Assembly (NCBI GenBank): GCA_001662425.1
Contig: BDDC01000127.1
Span: forward strand, 8,208-72,207
DNA: 64,000 nucleotides
Direction of reading: 5' to 3'
DNA from: Chlamydomonas sphaeroides
Lineage: Eukaryota > Chlorophyta > Chlorophyceae > Chlamydomonadales > Chlamydomonadaceae
The position numbers were made by a program, and so were the translations under genes. The notes under the pieces were generated by a model. The model searched no databases and had not been told where the DNA came from. It worked only from the letters and a program-made list of their open reading frames with translations. Position 1 is the stretch's first letter, and each line of letters opens with the position of its first letter. Below, in pieces: positions 45,901 through 58,100 of this stretch.

Positions 45901-48900
45901 AGGGGGAGGTGCTGCCCTCAAACGGGCTGTTATCCGCGTGGGTGAGCTCCTGGTTTGGGGCTGCGGCTCTGTCTCGGCTGCTGGATGGGCGTATGTACTC
46001 GGCATGCGCGCGCTGCTACGTACTCACATTGCGGACCTGTTGGTCCAATCGCGGCATGGCCAGGGAACAACAGTGTCCGGACCACGACTGAGCTGGTAGA
46101 TAACGGATTCAACAACCCGATAGCATGGTAAGGCCCCTGGGCCCGGGCTGCATCATCTCACGTCGTGCACGGCGGTGCTGTGGGCTGCCCGTGGCGAGTC
46201 CGTCCCTTGAAAAGCCTCCCACACATCGCAGGAGCGGCGAGCAAGCTGGGGCCATCTCGAACGCCGGGACCATCTCGGCCGTCTTCAACTCCTCGGCTGT
46301 TGGCCAGTGGGCCTTGCTGTGGATGCGAAACAGCGACGGCAACGTGACTGTCTTGGTGCGCAAGCGAGCGAGGGGCGGGCGGGCGTGTCACGGAAGGCCT
46401 GCGAGTGTAGTGGTGGGCGCGACCCAACGGCTGCGTGCTCTCGTTCTCCTCCCTGCTGCCGCGCACGCGCAAGCACAGGTCCAGGAGTTCCGTGTGTTTG
46501 GCCTACCATGGACAGGTGGGTGGGAAGTAGAACTGGTGCTAGATCCGCTTTGGATCCAAACAAGCCTGCGGCCCCTACTATTAATGCTGGCTGCCGATTA
46601 CGCCACCCACAGGACTCGTGCCTGACCGTTATCTGGGCTGCATCGACATGGGCGGATGGCTTGCCTTGCCCAATCGCCTGGCGGCAAACGTACGTGCATG
46701 CTGTCTGCGCGCGACGCTCGACATTGTACGTCGCTCGTACGGCACACCAACCCCGGCCGCTCGGCTGTCTCTGCACATGCGCAGGACACCTCGATGACAC
46801 CTCAGCTGTGCGGGAGCCTAGCCCGCCAGGCCAATGCCAGCTACACAATTTACGGTGTGTTCGCCAGTGACTACGATTTTACACTAAATGTTTGCCGGGC
46901 AGGCACGGATGAGGTGAGTCTGAGTTGCAGGTTCATGCGAATGAGTGCTCGGTGCTGGCAGCATTCACCCGTACGTTGACTGCACCGCGGGTGAACGCAT
47001 TCGCGCAGTCGCTCCGCAATGCCTTCAAACAGCCATTCAAGCCGGTACCCAGCGGCAACGCTTGTGGCACGCCTTGTCCCGGAGACGCCGCACAGAACTG
47101 CGCGGGTACCTGGAACTTCCAGCTATACCGAATCCAAAGTGAGACATATGACACCACAACGAACCCGGTGCCAGGCCAGAGAGCACCCCGCAGCAACGGC
47201 GTGCGTACGTGATGCCACTTGTCGCAGGGGTGTTTGGCGACGAGAGCTGCGGCCAGCTCCGACTGCTCGGCGGCTCCTCACCTGCCTTCGAGAAGCGCCC
47301 GTGCTCCAGCACGCCGCTCTTCACGGCCCTAGCAAGGCCGCTCTGCCGCCGCCCGCTCAACAACAAGATCATCAGCCCGGTAGCTGGCGGCGGCCTGGTG
47401 CAGGCGCAGCGCATTGCCGGAGCGCTCCTGACAGTCGACGCGCCGCTCCTGGCGTCGGAAGCCCGGGCGGCTCGGCCAGTCGTCAGCGCCTTGGTTGACG
47501 GGGGCGCGCAAGAGCTAATGCTGTTCGACGTGGTCACTCCGTGGCAGCCGGCACTGAGCTTCTGCGCTGTGAGTGGTCGCGGCACGAGCCGTATGTTGCG
47601 GAACGCCGCAGCGTAGCTAGAGGCACCCGCATTCAATTGGTATGGTGGATCGCAGTGCTGTCCGTAGGCTATTATACTGGCCACTCAACTTGCTTCGCCA
47701 ATCCCATCTCCCCAGGCGCGCGGCGGCACTCTGGCAGACATCAGCTCCCCAGGCGCCCTGGATGGCATCAGGGGCATGCTGTCGCGCTGGATCACCGCCG
47801 GCGCATACAGCGGCTCGTCCATCTCCGTGTGGTACGGAGCTTTCTACGAGGCCGCTTCGGGCAGCTGGCTGTCTGCTGGCCGGCGTCCTCTTCCGCAAGA
47901 GCTGCGCCCGCCCCAAGCGCTGGCAAGCACCGCCACCGGCTGTGGCTTGCTGCAGAGCAGGGTGGCGGGGGGTAACGTCACCGGCCAAGTGCAGCGCCTA
48001 TCCGCGGATTGCGGCACCGCCGCCGCACGCTTCGTGTGTCAGCGCCCGCTAGCGACACGGCCGCCCGCAGCGGTGCCGGGGCCGCCACCTGCAGCCACCG
48101 TGACCGTCCGCAAGTCGGTGTTCTGGATTCACGCCGAAGCGGCGATGTCTTGGGCTGCAGCTCGCGCCTACTGCCAGCAGAAGGTGCGTCTGTGTGGGAG
48201 CGATCGACACAGCACGGAAGTTCACCCGGACTGGTGTCTAGTGCCTGAACCCGTGCACGCGCTCGGACCGCACAGGGTGGCGATGTCGGCGTCCCCACCA
48301 CTGCCGAGGAGCTGCGGACGCTGGGTGACATGCTGCGGCCGTGGGCTCGTGGCGGGCCCTCCGTTGACACAACCGTGTGGCTTGGGGTTGCCGACCCGGA
48401 CTCGGACGGCGTATGGACAACTCTCAGTGGCGCGTCGGTGGCCGCAGTGGACCGTTGGCGCGCTGGCGAGGTGATGAGGACGCTTGCTGGGTGTGCTGGG
48501 TTACTCAGAGTAGCATGCCTGCCGCATTCTGTCAAGTAGAGTTGTGATCAGGCAGACGCTGCAGCGTCTGTAGAGGACTATGCAAGGACGCCGCCCTGGC
48601 AGGCTAATACGGAGCGTGCACGATCGTACGACTGCCCGTGTAATCCCACAGCCTGCCAAGGACCCCCGCAAGGGCTGTGCCCAGTGGGCCGTCACGCCCA
48701 CTGAAGACTACTGGCGAGCCGCGGCATGCGACAGCATTGCGTACGTCCTCTGCGTCAAAGGTATGGTGCTCTCTGTCTGTATTTTCTGCTGTTGCAATAT
48801 CGATCAGTGGACCCAGCCGCCGCAACGACATTGCGCCTGCGTACATGCCAACAAGACGCTGCGGCTCTGTCTCTTCCTGTAGATACGGCCCTCGTACGCT

Positions 48901-51900
48901 GCGTCGGCGCCTCATCCCAGTCATCGGCTGGCGGGCTGGCGTGTCCGCTGGGCACTGTGCTGACGGGTGCGTGGCTACTTGGCGACGATGTATGCAATGC
49001 GGCCCCACCTTGACACTCAAAGCCACGCACACAGCCCCATCACAACATACGCTACGTGTAATTCTAACTGCGCGCAACCGCAAACCATGCAGGAGTCTCT
49101 GGCGTGCTGCCACCGGCGTCGAGGGTGTCGCCGGGCCTGTCGTGGGCGCCCATCTGTGGCAACCCGCAGGCGGCCGTGGCCCTGATGGCAGGTACGCTGC
49201 GGAGCTGGCCTTTTGTGCTCGCGGCGGGGGGCGTCACTTGATGGCCTAACGGGCTTCTGTGTGTGTGACCGTACAGGCCGCAGCAACGCAGACGTGTATT
49301 GCCGGAGGGGCTGGTCCGTTCCCCGGCTGGAGGCCACCGTGGGAGCGCCCCAGGCGGCCAACACGACTGATGCCTGCAATCGCGCTTGCCTGGGCGCTGG
49401 CCCAGCAGGGCCAGGGCCGCACCGCTCTCCGTTCCTGGCAGTAAGCTGTCGCATGCTATCAAGATGCGAATCTTACTTCGTGGAAACCGAATGAGGCAGT
49501 CGCATGCCAAGCTCATCGTACACGGGATGCTGGTCAACCCGCCATGCAGGTGCTCTACGTGAACGGCACATGCTGCTGCGCCCGAGCGCTTGACGGCCAG
49601 CAGCTGAGGGCCGAGCAGTGGCAGGCCAACAGCGCCACTCCAGGCTATGTCCTTAACTATGGTGACGACTTCACTATCCAGCGCATTTGCGCTACAGCCG
49701 ACAGCACGCTGCTGCCGGACTTTGTCGAGTCGGCCTACGTCACAATCAGTGAGCTAGCGCTTGCATAAGGATAAGGGGGCTTGCTCGCATCGCTGATCCT
49801 GCCCACCGCACCGACATGCTACGCTTGATAACCGTTGCAGGCCTCAAGGCCCCGCGCCTCACTCTGTTGCTTGGCGAGAGCAAGCTCCGTCTTATGTTGG
49901 AGTCAGTGCCCTGGGAGGCCGCCCGACGCACCTGCCAGAGCCAGGGCGGGCACCTAGTAACGCTCGACAGCCCCGGCGCTGCCAGCGCGCTCCTGCGCCT
50001 GCTGCAGAACAGCTTGCCCCCTGCCGAGCTGCAGCAGCTACAGAGCGGCATCTGGGTCGGCATGTACCTGGCGCAGGCGGGAGTGTACAGGTGGGACACA
50101 TATATACTGGCTCGCAGCAGCTGCTGCTTGCTAGTTGGGGCTCCAGGGGTAACGCGCAGGGCGTGGTGCATGCGATTTGTCCCCCTCAGGTGGCTCAACG
50201 GCGCGCCAGCGTCCCCCATGGCCGGGGGCATTGGGAGCGGACTGCTGGGCTGCGGGGCCCTGGTGCCTTCGGCTGATGGCTCCAGCGCTGTCCTGAGCGC
50301 CACCAGCTGCAGTGCCGGACAGCCCGCCGCCTACGTGTGCGAGACAAGTGCGTACACGCGCGGGCGGGCTGTGGGGAGCCATCCGTGACGGTGCAAGTGG
50401 CTAACGTACGTCTCGTGCTCATCGTGACGTGCATGTCGGCAGGCACATCCGTTGACACAAGTCTGAAAGGTAGGTGCGCTTTGTATGCAAGCACGGTAAC
50501 GAGAGCCAGCTCACTGCAATGGAACGCGTTGCTAACACGGCAATGTATGCTGTCCTTGCAACCCGGTCCCAGACTTGACGCCGGGCGCGGAGCTGGTCCT
50601 GTCCAACACATCATCTCCTTTCGGGGCATGGTCGGCCATCCTGTACAGGTCGCATGCAGTCACCTGGTACACGGCTCACACAATCTGCAAGGACCAGGTA
50701 AGCAGATGAGCAAGCGGCGGTTTGCTGCGACAACGGTGTGTGCAACGCATGCCTCTGACGACCCAGGCAGGACTTACTGCTGCCACGTGATGCGGCACCG
50801 CAGGGATACGACCTGCTGTGGCTGCTTGACATGGCCGAGCAGCAGCGCCTGGCTGCATGGCTTCGAGGCCAGGGCCTGACCCAGCCCGTGTGGATGGTGA
50901 GCGGGTACAGCGGGGAGACATGGGGGCTGAATGTCCTCATATATATGGGCGCCTGCGAGTCGTGCTCAAGCGCCTCCCGCACTCGCCGCGCCCTGACAAC
51001 GAACTCAGGGCCTCACTCAAGACCCAGACGGCAACGGCGCATGGCAGACGGACAGGGTATGCGAACTTGTGCTCGTGCGCGCGTGCCTTGCTTGAGATAG
51101 AAATAGAAATAGAAAAAGTGGTACAGTGGGCTTGACCCGCCTGATTTAAGGAGGTAGGACGTACGACCAGGTAGGGGGCCGAAGCCCCCTACGCGCCCTG
51201 TCCCCGGTGCCTTGCTGCGAGAACTGTGCATATAGCCTGCTGACAACTCTGCGTGCATCCGGCACGTGCCGGCATCCGCACAGGGCAACCGCATTCCAGC
51301 GCTCTCCACCTGGGCTCTGGGCGCCAGCAATGCCACCGGCCTCAACGGCAAAATGCTGTGCGGCCTGCTCGACGTCTCTGCTGGCGCGCCTACGACGCGG
51401 CTGGTGGAGTGCTCGTCCGCTAGCTTCCCCTTCGTGTGCAAGGCCCCACGCGGCAGCTGGCCGGGGCTGCCAGCATCCATCGGTTCCGCCCAAGCTCCTT
51501 CGCCGCCGCCACCGCCCATGCCCCCGCCGCCAACTCCGCCATCGGTCAACGATTCCACCATTGCGACATTGGTGCTCAGCAACGCCAGATTTACATTTTA
51601 CTTACGCGACACAAACTACGACACTGCCGCTCAGACGTGCAGGGCCAGTGGCGGGCAGCTGGCGTATTTCACTTCCTACGCCGAGTACAAGAATGTAATT
51701 CTGAACCTCGTGTAAGTCTGAGACGCACATGTAGCAGGCAGCTGCCTGCAGGTCCCTTACCGTTCTCCATGCAAGCGAGGGCACCTGCTGCCACATTCTG
51801 CCTGCAGGCCAATTGTTGCCGGGCGAACGAGTTACGAGAGGGTGTTGTTCTGGGTTGGCGCCAGGAGGAAGTCGGACACAGCCAGTGAGCGCATCGGCTG

Positions 51901-52120
51901 TTGCAGCTGCATTGGCACGGCACGAGCTGCTGCACATACGTAACGTCTTGCTTGCGTCCCATGCGTGCAGGCAGCCCAAATTACTGGATCTTCGGATGGT
52001 CCAATGGCGAAACGCTCAACGACCAAGCGTTCTGGGCGCAAGGTGGGGGCTGCCTCGGCCTGTGGATGGCAACGAACCGCACGAGCACAACATCACATGC
52101 ATGGCTAGCCCCAAGCCACC

Positions 52121-52157
<37 letters not shown>

Positions 52158-55100
52158 CCAAAGCTGCGCCACCTGCACCCAAAGAGCACTGCTGCTGCGC
52201 TGTCGGACACACGCCCCATGCCGTGGCCTGCATGCCTCATGCCGTGCTTTGCACTTGCCCTCGTGCGTGCACACCCGGGCAACGTAGCATGCGGCCCTGC
52301 TGGGGCGCTGTCGTGGATGTGCCGCATGGAGCAGTGGCGGGCGTGGTGACGGATTCCCTGCGCCCCACACACGGCCTGCCCTCCTTCATCAAACGACGTG
52401 GCTGGGCTCCGTCAGCACGTGTGTGTCGCAACCATTTTGCTTCATGTGCCGCTTGCAGGAGAGCCCTCAAATACATGGGGTGCCGAATCATGTGCTGCAA
52501 ACCTCATGGAGCTGAGGTCCAATACGTTCGATAGCAGCTATTCGGGGTTCGAGGTACGCTCGCTCCAGTGGAGGCTAAGCCACCAGCAGTGCCGTGCGGT
52601 GCTGGGTCGCCACACCATGGGCGGCGGGGGGTTTGCGTGGGCCATCACATGAATTCCACTCCATGTGCTGCTTCTACAGGACCTCCGCTGCTGGGAGACC
52701 ATCTACTTCCTGTGTCGGACGCCGCTACCGCAACCCGCACCCGCGACAGACCCGCTCGAGACGGTGCGTGCGTCTTTGAGGCGTGCTTGCGATAGGATGT
52801 TACATGCAAACATGCATGCGTGTCCTGTCCGCAGACCCCTCCCTCGGTGGTGGTTGGTGGTAGACGCTTCACAATCGGGCCGTCGTATGGGAGTTGGATC
52901 GAAGGTCGCATGTATTGCCAGAAGCTGCGGCAGGGCAGCGAACTGGCGGTCTTGAGCCGCAGCGAGTACGATCAGGTGGGCGCCCTATCATGTTACGTCT
53001 GTCGTCAGTATCCAGGAATTCGTGGGCGACGCAACGCATATAGGCATCTTGCTCGCATTCCGGCGAGGGGACGTGTGCACACGGACACGGACCATTCCGT
53101 CCGCAACTGCAGATTTACACAAGCCTCATCAGTGTCCTGCGGTACCAAAGTGGAGGATTGGCTAAGATTGGCCAGCAGCTGTGGCTAGGCATCTTAACAT
53201 ACGACGGAGAAGCACCGACTACCGTCACTGGGGAGGCTGCCAGCGATGTGTACACGCCATGGCTGAGTGGCGAACCGGGGCGCGTATCTTCCTTCAACTG
53301 TGTCGCGCTAAACATTTGGGCCATCAACCAGGTATGCACGAGGTAAAGGGCCACGTGCCGCCTCGGCCTGCTGTGATTTGCGGCTGCAAGTGTCGGCCCA
53401 CACCGGGATGCACCATCGCTCCCAACACAGGGCTCTGGCCTGCCGGCTGTGGGAATGAGCGACGAAGACTGCTCCCGGGCCCTCCGCCCGCTCTGCGAAG
53501 CGCCCGCCGAGGTTACTGAAGCGGTATCCATGCCAACCCTCTGCGGCTCCCAGAGCACTGCGACCCTGGCATGCCCAAAGAGCGGCTACAAGATTGTCTC
53601 GGTCGACTATGCCAGCTACGGCCGCACCCGCTTGGATGTGTGCCTGCCCGTGCGCGCGGAAGACAGCAGCAGCTGCTACTCGCCTGGCCTGCTGGCAAAG
53701 GTGCAGCCGCTGTGCGTCGGACTCTCAACTTGCTCGTTCAAGGCCTTCGACCTGGTTGGGGATCCTTGCATTGGTAAGCAAGCTGCACCCGTAGCTGCGT
53801 GCCATCCAGTCGGCGTGCAGAATGGTCCTTGCCAAGCTTGTCGGCCGGCGCTACCTATTGTAACGGTGCGCACACGCCGCCCGCTGCTGTCGCAGGGACG
53901 GACAAGTACACGGATGTGGCTTTCACATGCGCCGGGCCTCCCGGAGCCACGCAGCCGCCGGCTGCGAGCAAGCAAGCGCTGGCCAATGCCGCGGCCACCC
54001 AAGTCGTGCAAGGGCCGTTCATGGTCACGCTTTACACTTCGACTGCAGCAACATGGCAGCAGGTGGGTCAGCCATAAATGCATGGCTGCGTAGCTGCGTG
54101 GGCTTGTGATGACAGGGTTGTGAGCACGGTTGCTACACCTTCTCGCTCATCATCCAGGCTGCCATCCTGTGTCGGGAGGCGTTCATGCCCGGGGAGCTGG
54201 CCCGAGTGCAAACAGCCGAGGTGCGCTTCCTTGCTTGCAACAGATAGACAAGCGCGCACTGCAGGTGCAGTCGCGCACAAGCCGCACACTTGACATGCAT
54301 CTATCCTCAACTTCTCACACACACAGGACCTGCAATCGCTTCACCAGCTCGCTCGCTCGGTGATGCCGTCCGGCATGAACCCGCCCTCGCTGTGGCTGGG
54401 TGCCACGGATGTGCTGTCCCCGGGCGTCCCCTACTGGACAGCGGACGGAACCCGGCTTAGCAATGGCCTGGGCCTGTCCTGGCCGCGCAGCAGCGGCGGC
54501 CTGTGCGCAGTTCTGGATGCCTCGGGGGCAGCGCCCGTCATCCGAGGGGCCAACTGCAGCCTCTCAACAGGCTTCGTGTGCACCGCGGCATGGGCAAAGA
54601 GCGCCCACACGGGCACGGCAGAGGTCACCGGCGACGGGTGCGTGAGCATCGCCGGTGGCAGCATCTGCGGTAATGCGCTTGGAAGCTGTCTGCAATGACG
54701 ATCGAACTGCACCTCCATGCCGTCCCTCACCCTAGGCTGCCCGATGTGGTCAGCGCCGCGACCTGCCCCAGCGGAGGGCTGTCACTGGTAGCCATGCAGC
54801 AAGCCAGCCTGGCACCTGCCACCGCAGCACAGCCCGGCAGCGTTACCCGCCCCTCGCTGTGGCGCCGCACGTGCGGAGACGGCATTCCGCACGAGGGAGA
54901 GGTGTGTGTCGTTTGGTGCATGGACTCGGTCTCGCTGGCGCACGATGCTTGCTTTGTCAATTCGTATCACAACACAATAATGAGCCGGCGCTAAACGTGC
55001 GCAGGAGGAGTGCGACCTCGGCCCTGGCAACGACGCCGGCAGCGGCCTGTGCTCTGCCGGCACCTGCCGCATCCGGCCGCAGTTCGCTGTGCGGTGCGTC

Positions 55101-58100
55101 GGGTGCTGAAAGCAACAAATTACAGCGCCCCACCACACGCCCAACCCACGTGTCGCGCCATTACCTGCTGTCATGCAGGGCCTCTGCCACCCAGGCGGTC
55201 ATCGAGCTGGGAGACGGCAGCCGCACGCTCACCCGCTTTGGCGGCACCAGCAGCTGGACCATGTTTGCGCAGGCCCGGGGCTTCAACGATACCAAGCTGG
55301 CGGACTCGGACCCGCTGCTGCTCCCAGGCTTCTCCGCTACAGCTGCTTTCAATGGTGCGCACCTCTATCTTGGAGTTCGTTGTCCTGCTGCTTTGTTTGG
55401 TGGCATCTAACAGCATACCCATCCCGTGTTTTCCCTCGTGGCAGACTTCCCCCCAAACACGCCCGCTGTTCTGCACAAGAGTCGCAGGCTGCGGCCGGGC
55501 ACGCCCTTCCAGTACCGGGCCCTGCTGCGCACCGATAACCTGTATCCGGCTTTGCCGGATTGGAGCAACGTGGAAGCAGCTGCGGTTATCGATGCCACAT
55601 TCACCAATGGTGCGAACCCGCCGCTCGACTGCTGTGAATGATCATCGCATGATGCATTCGGCTGAACGCTCGGCCCAACTATCTGGTGCGTGCTGTGTGC
55701 TCATCTGCAGGCACCAGTTCTTGCGGCTGCACGCTGGATAACCCGGGTGGCCAGCCGGTCAACATGATGGTCGTGCAGGAGCACACCAGCATCGTGTTCA
55801 GGTGAGCGGGGGGCGTGGCTTCTGCAGGGCTCGCTCGCAGCATGCCAATCCGGACGCCCAATGCCACCTATGCCTTCCGCTCCTCGCAGCTGGGTGGTGG
55901 GCAGTGCCTGCGAGTCGGGCATCAGCGTCACTCGCAGCCTCGTGAGCCCCCTCGATGGCAGCCTCCTAGACACTGTGACCACAGCCCAGCTGTCCATCAG
56001 CCTGCCGTGCGGCACGCTGTACCGGCCTGCCCGGACCGAGATCGACGAGGACATTGTGCGAGACGACCTCAAAGTGGGGCTCACGTACCGCTACTGTGTC
56101 ACGGTGTCCTCGGACGCCACGGATGTCTTCTACCTGGACGCTTCAAACCCCCTGGCCGCTGCCCGGTTTGTGAGCGGTAAGCGCGTGCGCAATGAACCAG
56201 CGAACACTGGCGCTACAGACTTGAGCACCGCGCGAGTGCCGTTTGCTCGGCCAGCTCCAAACCCTGGTGTTGTACATCCTGCCGTCTTCAGAGCCCAAGT
56301 GCCGCGACGTGACCATCATGTGGGCGGGCGTCATCCAGGGCGAGATCAAGACCCGGGTCCTGACCGCAGCGCCCGGTGTGCGCATGACTGCGCACGTGCT
56401 CGGCACGTCCACGGTTGTGTCTGGCACGGCCGACGACAGCGGCAAGTACAGCCTCCGCCTGCAGACGAGCCTGCCATCCTGCAACCCTGTGGCCGCGCCA
56501 GGTATGTATGGCCAGGGGCTCCTCCGAGGGCGGGCATGTGGCATTTGCTACGGCGGGGCTAGCAGGCGAAACATCACAATGTCAGTAAGCCCCGCACCTA
56601 CGCACACCTACCCCAGAGAAATGCGCCGGCCAGTCTGTCAGGTACGCAACGAAGCAAACACAGCTCGGCGGGCCGGCGGCTGAATGCATTGCCCGGCAGC
56701 GATCGAATGCAAGTGCAGTAAGGCCATGCCCCGCCTCACGCCCTGCAGGCTCACCGCCAGCAAGCGCACCAAGATGCGGACGGGCCGGGTCATACGGCAC
56801 GTGTTTTCAGTGAACGGCGTCCTGGGCGCATCACAGGTGTGTGCGCTGCCGAACATGTGGCAACACATGGCACACGCCCGCCCCAGGGCATGTCATCAGG
56901 CAGCTAGCTGCACATGAGTTTGGGGCACGCTCGCTCCCGGGCAACCTTTTACAGCACCTACCTCGGTCGAGCGGCTTGCGAACACTCGACACGAGGCATG
57001 CATGCTGCAAACGGCGCATCCAGAGGGCGACTTAGTGCTGGCTCCCGTACGCTGCCTGCCGGTGCATGCGTGGGTCATCGTGGTGATCTGATGCTGCAGT
57101 ACTGCTGCCGTACTGGGTTCGCTCGCAGGTGGTCGCGGTGCAGCACGCGCAGTCTGTGACCATGGCGCACATCGTGGATCAGAGCAGCCTGCCCATCAGC
57201 GGCTTCGTGCGGTGGGTCGCAGCGCGCGTTTCACCCACCCACCCACCCGCCGCACCTGTTGCAGGCTTGGCACATGCCGTGCTGCCCGTGCGTGCGTGGG
57301 CGTGCCCTTCTGCTGCCACACGTGTACACTCTTACTTCCTTTCAGGTGGCCTGGCAGCAGCGCCAGCTCCGGCTACGCTGAGACACGCGGCTGCCCCATC
57401 AGCGGTGGGTGGGCCTGCACGTGCGCGCTGCTACCCAAGTAACCGCACCTACCCCTACTTACGCACGAGCAATGCACGGCAAGCGAGCAACGAAGGCACG
57501 CTCGCATGTGTGCAAGCCATGGCCTGCCGCTCACCTCCCCTACCTGCACATCGCAGACGTGACCGTGTGCGCCGTCAATGTCGTCAGCAACAGCACGGTG
57601 GTGTGCGCCACGTCCGACAGCGACGGCTCCTTCCTGCTGGCTGCTGGCATCGGCAGCTTGCTGCGCCTTGAGGCCCGCTATGGCGGCGGCCATACCTTCG
57701 CGTTCACATTCCCAGCTGAGATCGAGGTGCGTGTGCTCGGGGGCTACCAAGCGTTCTGGTGTGGACAATATGTACACCGTGCTTAATCCATCCACTGATG
57801 ACCCTGCCGTGCCTCCCCAGCTTGACAACAAGGGCGCCTTCGAGCTGACGGCCCCAGTGTACGACATTGACGTGCGCGACACCACCACCCGCGCCGTAGC
57901 CATCAAGGTGGTCGGCGGCAGGTAAGGGCACCGGCAGTGCGCCCGATGAGTGGCCATGCTTGCCTTTCGGTGCGCTGTGGGCTGAGAGAGTGGCCAGCCA
58001 ACCTTGCATCGATCGATGCTGAACATCCCAATACATACATCCTGCCGCCATTCAGGTGCAACTTCGGCCTGGGCCGTGTGGTGATGGAGCTCAGGGCCGA

